Source: Impatiens glandulifera (Eukaryota > Streptophyta > Magnoliopsida > Ericales > Balsaminaceae). Taken from it: 64,000 nt of DNA. Where the stretch lies: contig NC_061863.1 in the NCBI RefSeq assembly GCF_907164915.1, forward strand, positions 47,465,382 to 47,529,381, given 5' to 3'. Under the pieces are notes generated by a model, which made no database searches, was not told where the DNA came from, and saw only the letters and a list, made by a program, of their open reading frames with translations. Below are positions 60,848 to 64,000 of the stretch, in pieces; positions within the stretch are counted from its first letter, which is position 1, and every line of letters begins with the position of its first letter. Made by a program: the position numbers and the translations under genes.

Positions 60848-63287
60848 CACTAGTAAAAATTGCTTTTTAAGGAGGGCAAAACCTCTCAGAGAAAGGTTGT
60901 ATACCTCAGTGAAAGAATTCACCGAGAGCGATAAACACTCTCACCGCGTCTTAGTGATAAAATTATCGGTGAAAAAAAAGACATTTGCGAGGGCATAAAA
61001 AGTTCTCGGAGATAACTTATAACCGAGAGAATATAAAGCTCTCAGAAATGACTTTAATCTATTTCCAAGAGCAGCACTAACGCTCTCGGAGACGGCTTTC
61101 AAATATTAACAAAAGCATTTACAATGCCCTCGGAGCTAACTGTATATATTTTCTGAGAGCATAAGCCTATTGCTCTCGACTATAATAAGTTTTTTTTAAA
61201 AAATAAAACGTTTATAAACCGAATATAACCTATTTTAAACCAGACAATTTCAGACTTAAATCATAAACAAATTAGAAATACCGGATTTGATATACAAAAA
61301 TCTCAATAATCTAATAAACATAAATCTCAATTCATTCAAAATTACAATATCTAATAAACCAAAATCTCATTTATCCCATATGCTGGTCAAAGTATTTAAA
61401 GATATAAAAACATCATATATCAGATTGATCCGGAGGTAGAAGTGGATGATATCTCGCCATAAACGTCGCCAACTAATTCTGAAATTCTTCCCATTGTCTT
61501 TCCATTTGTCTTTGTGACTCAAGAGCTTGTCTTCCACTTTGAATTTCCATTTGTCTTTGTGCCTCAAGAGCTTGTCTTTTTGCCTCTTGCACTTTTCTTT
61601 TAGTCTCAAGTGCTTCTATTTGTGACTCAAGAACTACAACCTCCAGTTGTTCTCTTTTCAAAGTCTCCTCTTATAATTCAGTACGCAGCATCTAAACCTC
61701 TTGCTCCCTCCGCTGAGATTGGATTCCACCACGCAAATCTCCTTTAAACTGGGTTGGCCTCACGCCATATCCCATTCCAATGACCCTCCCGTGCTCTTGT
61801 CGTCCAAAAATGTTCTTGGTCAGCTCATAATCGGACATATCGAGATTTCTTTCGAGCGTTTGATGCATCACATTCTACAAAAAGAAACAAAAGTTTATTA
61901 GTTAATTATAAATCAATAAATAAGTGAAATATGAAGTATACACTTACAATTTTCTCTTGTATATGGGGATCCACCACACGAGTAGAGTCGTCACTTGTTC
62001 CTTTTTTACTATGTGTCTCGCAGAAAAGCTCAATGTGTGATGGCGCTATACCCGTAGTCCTCTCCTATAAAGATTAAATATTAGTATTATTAATTATCAA
62101 AATATATTTAACATATTATAATGACTCTTGAATAAATATACTTAAAATTTTTGTTGTCACTCGAGAGAATGACACACTCCTCGCATGATGTGTCATTCAA
62201 AGATTCTTCCTATTTTGTGAATTCCGCTCACTTCTTACCTATTTTTGAAAACATCAATTTATACTTAGTTAAATTATTAACAAGGATGTATAAAGTTTAA
62301 AATTTAAATATTCACCCGGAAATCGTCTCAGAAAAAGTGACGATTCAAAATATAATTCCAATCATCTTCCGTGTATTCATTTGGTTTGTATACTCTGATA
62401 GTTGATATATCCTTATCATGAGCTTTAACATGATTCTGGTTGATATCACATTGGTACCTATCCCAATCCACCCTAAAATGTTCCATTATCCGTTTCCGAT
62501 AATACTCAATAGATTCTGGCATTGTCTCAAAACAATTCTTCAAAGACATGAGATTAATTATTATTATGTATTAGAGAATGAAAGTTAATACAACAAGACA
62601 TTAACACTTACCGTTACCGACTTCCAAAAATGCTCTATGTCAATGGAGCTCAAGTCTGACCAATGTAGCAGACGATGTAATATAACTTTAATAGATAACA
62701 ACAAAATTGAAAAGAATAGAGGCTGAATTTCAATTTAGGTTAAACATAAATCTAACAAAAATCGAATTAAACAAATGATGAAAGGAACAAACCAGGGTTA
62801 CATAGACGGACAAATTCTTCAACCAAGAATCAAACGGAGAAAATGTAAAATTATAACCTGGAATCGACCTTGAATCTTGACAGGAGGAGGGCGGAATCGA
62901 CAAAGGGAATCAAAGACTGAGCGGTGGAGGGAGGATAGGCAAAGAATCAATTTGGGCGGATCTGTGGCGGAGAATCGGAGAAAGAAAGAAAGAGAACGGG
63001 AGAGGTGGAAGCGAGAGGAAGAAGAAAGAAAGAAAAGGAAGCGGCTGATAATATAAAAGGATTTCACCAAGGGTGTAATCGCGGGCCCTCGGAAATATAT
63101 TTTCACCAAAAGCTGACATCGAAGGCCCTCGAAAATAAAAGTTATCTACGGGGGATAATTGATGCTCTCGTTGGTCTTCACATATATCAGCGAGGGAAAA
63201 CTGATGTTCTCGGTTAAAAATATATTTCCGAGAGCATTTGATCACTATCGGTGAGCATCCTCGGTAATTATACATTTTCTACTAGTG
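60848..63287 (-). mobile_element. CACTA (En/Spm) transposon, 2.44 kb, defective
   Basis: Terminal inverted repeats are CACTAGTAAAAATTGC on the left and, read inwards, CACTAGTAGAAAATGTA on the right. Subterminal regions carry many CTCTCGG/CCGAGAG motifs, as usual for CACTA elements. The interrupted 83-bp unit shows AAT to the left and GAT to the right, an imperfect 3-bp target duplication. The interior has a broken Transposase_24 gene on the minus strand but no main TNPD-like transposase, so it needs help to move. Confidence 0.88.
61430..62560 (-). pseudogene. Ptta/En/Spm transposase-associated gene (Transposase_24), broken
   Basis: Minus-strand pieces in order: about 62560-62320 with MEHFRVDWDRYQCDINQNH and the downstream NEYTEDDWNYILNRHFF; about 62240-62150 with THHARSVSFSRVTTKI; about 62066-61950 with GIAPSHIELFCETHSKKGT; about 61900-61690 with a LTKNIFGRQEHGRVIGMG block; then a Glu/Gln-rich coiled coil (61661-61473) containing QIEALETKRKVQEAKRQALE; and a final ARYHPLLPPDQSD. 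This is the plant Transposase_24 (PF03004) accessory protein of CACTA elements. Pieces are separated by introns, but in-frame stops also occur inside exons (near 61696, 61671 and 61473), so the gene is dead. Its place inside the CACTA ends explains its presence. Confidence 0.82.
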
Positions 63288-63560
63288 GATGGAGGTATTT
63301 GCACAAGTTTTTTAATAAACTCTTGGTTTTTGACCTATCAAAATCGAAGGATCCTTAGCTCTTCTCTTATTTTAAATTGTGGTATAAGAGAGGGTTTATG
63401 GCGTGAAACAACATATCCCCTCCCATTCTATGCGGGGAATGCGTTACCATCCCCACCCAATTTTATTTTGGAGATTATGTTTTATTATTATCCACGCTCG
63501 GTTCGGTTTCGAAAATTCTCGCATGTTACCGTTATAATGCATTTCTATAAAAAAAAATTA
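63288..63560. other. Remainder of the tandem array and dispersed repeat
   Basis: 63288-63350 continues the 83-bp unit broken by the CACTA element. 63360-63450 repeats the TTGTGGTATAAGAGAGG and CCCCTCCC phrases of 59220-59330. No gene. Confidence 0.5.
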
Positions 63561-63945
63561 AAATAATTATATAAACATTTTTTTAATACGATATATATTA
63601 TTTTTTAATAAATAAGAACTAGCATTACACCCCACAACTATACCTCCACTTAAGTTGCGAAAATTTATATTATTATAAAGAAATAAAATTAAAATTCTTA
63701 TAAATTATGAATATATATATTCAATTGTGTTTATCAATATTCATGGCAGAATTAGAGTGTTTATTTTTGGTTAATTACGGGTCAAATCGAGAAAAATCGT
63801 TCATAACGAGACAAATTGTTTAAAAAATTGCGGGACTAAATATAATTGTCATCCATAATATTAGGTTTCTTTGTAATATGTAAATTTTGTTTTCTAAATT
63901 AAATATTTTATTGAACACTAAAAACATAAAATTACATTGGTTATG
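63561..63945. other. AT-rich DNA at the window edge
   Basis: No recognisable gene or repeat boundary. Confidence 0.4.
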
Positions 63946-63950
63946 GGAAG

Positions 63951-64000
63951 AGACGGATTCAGGAATTCGAGTTCGGGTGGACTTAAGAAAATAACGAGAA
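63951..64000. mobile_element. Start of a hAT-like element, cut by the window end
   Basis: AGACGGATTCAGGAATTCG followed by GGGTGGACTTAAG resembles the start of the element at 29799 (CAGGGACGAATCCAAGGG, GGTGGGCTTAAG). Only 50 bases are visible. Confidence 0.35.

Noticed and set aside
62819..63275. Minus-strand frames of 96 and 121 codons
   Set aside because: They lie in the right subterminal region of the CACTA element and encode low-complexity Ser/Phe/Leu-rich sequence without homology.

Overview
This window is nuclear DNA from a flowering plant, most likely a eudicot. Four genes with plant-type introns or plant-specific families are visible: a GPI-anchored family 17 beta-1,3-glucanase (10.2-12.1 kb, +), a DUF1005 protein (24.8-26.7 kb, +), an LRR-only relative of LRX cell-wall proteins (47.2-48.4 kb, -), and a NAC075-like transcription factor (55.2-57.8 kb, -). 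The genes are 7 to 21 kb apart and the DNA between them is very AT-rich and full of transposon debris. No rRNA or genuine tRNA gene, organellar block or bacterial feature was seen. The species cannot be named from the sequence.

Layout. 0-3 kb: a repeat block with three ~285-bp tandem units and many short TTCACCC/GGGTGAA inverted motifs. 3.8-8 kb: less AT-rich, retroelement-like material with a TATA box and a 'CTCGGTCG' minisatellite. 8-13 kb: AT-rich DNA and the glucanase. 13.2-17.7 kb: a Helitron-like element, an old hAT MITE, and a 1.95-kb hAT element with an exact 8-bp target duplication and a transposase remnant. 18-24.7 kb: AT-rich DNA with MITE-like elements. After the DUF1005 gene, 26.7-33 kb holds AT-rich tandem arrays, a second Helitron-like copy and a 722-bp hAT MITE with a perfect 8-bp target duplication.

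33.6-42.9 kb is the most unusual part. It holds two separate palindromic Ty1/copia derivatives. The first has head-to-head gag remnants, and its right arm is split by a hAT element that itself carries a second copy of the same hAT inserted in reverse. The second has two LTR-gag halves facing each other plus an extra LTR, all between matching 5-bp target duplications. A read-through transcript of either could fold into a long hairpin.

43-47 kb: a diverged LTR relative and AT repeats. 49.4-53.5 kb: a degenerate CCAACC/TTCGGTCAA-rich array associated with a third Helitron-like end. 59-64 kb: a small hAT MITE with a GGGCTA tract, then an ~83-bp tandem array interrupted by a 2.44-kb CACTA element with a broken Ptta/En/Spm transposase gene.

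The four genes do not form an operon or an obvious pathway. The glucanase and the LRR protein are both predicted to act at the cell surface or wall, and NAC075 relatives are linked to secondary-wall and flowering control, but nothing in the sequence shows that they work together. Splice sites were chosen by eye from GT/AG, reading frame and remembered family features; they are consistent to the base but untested.
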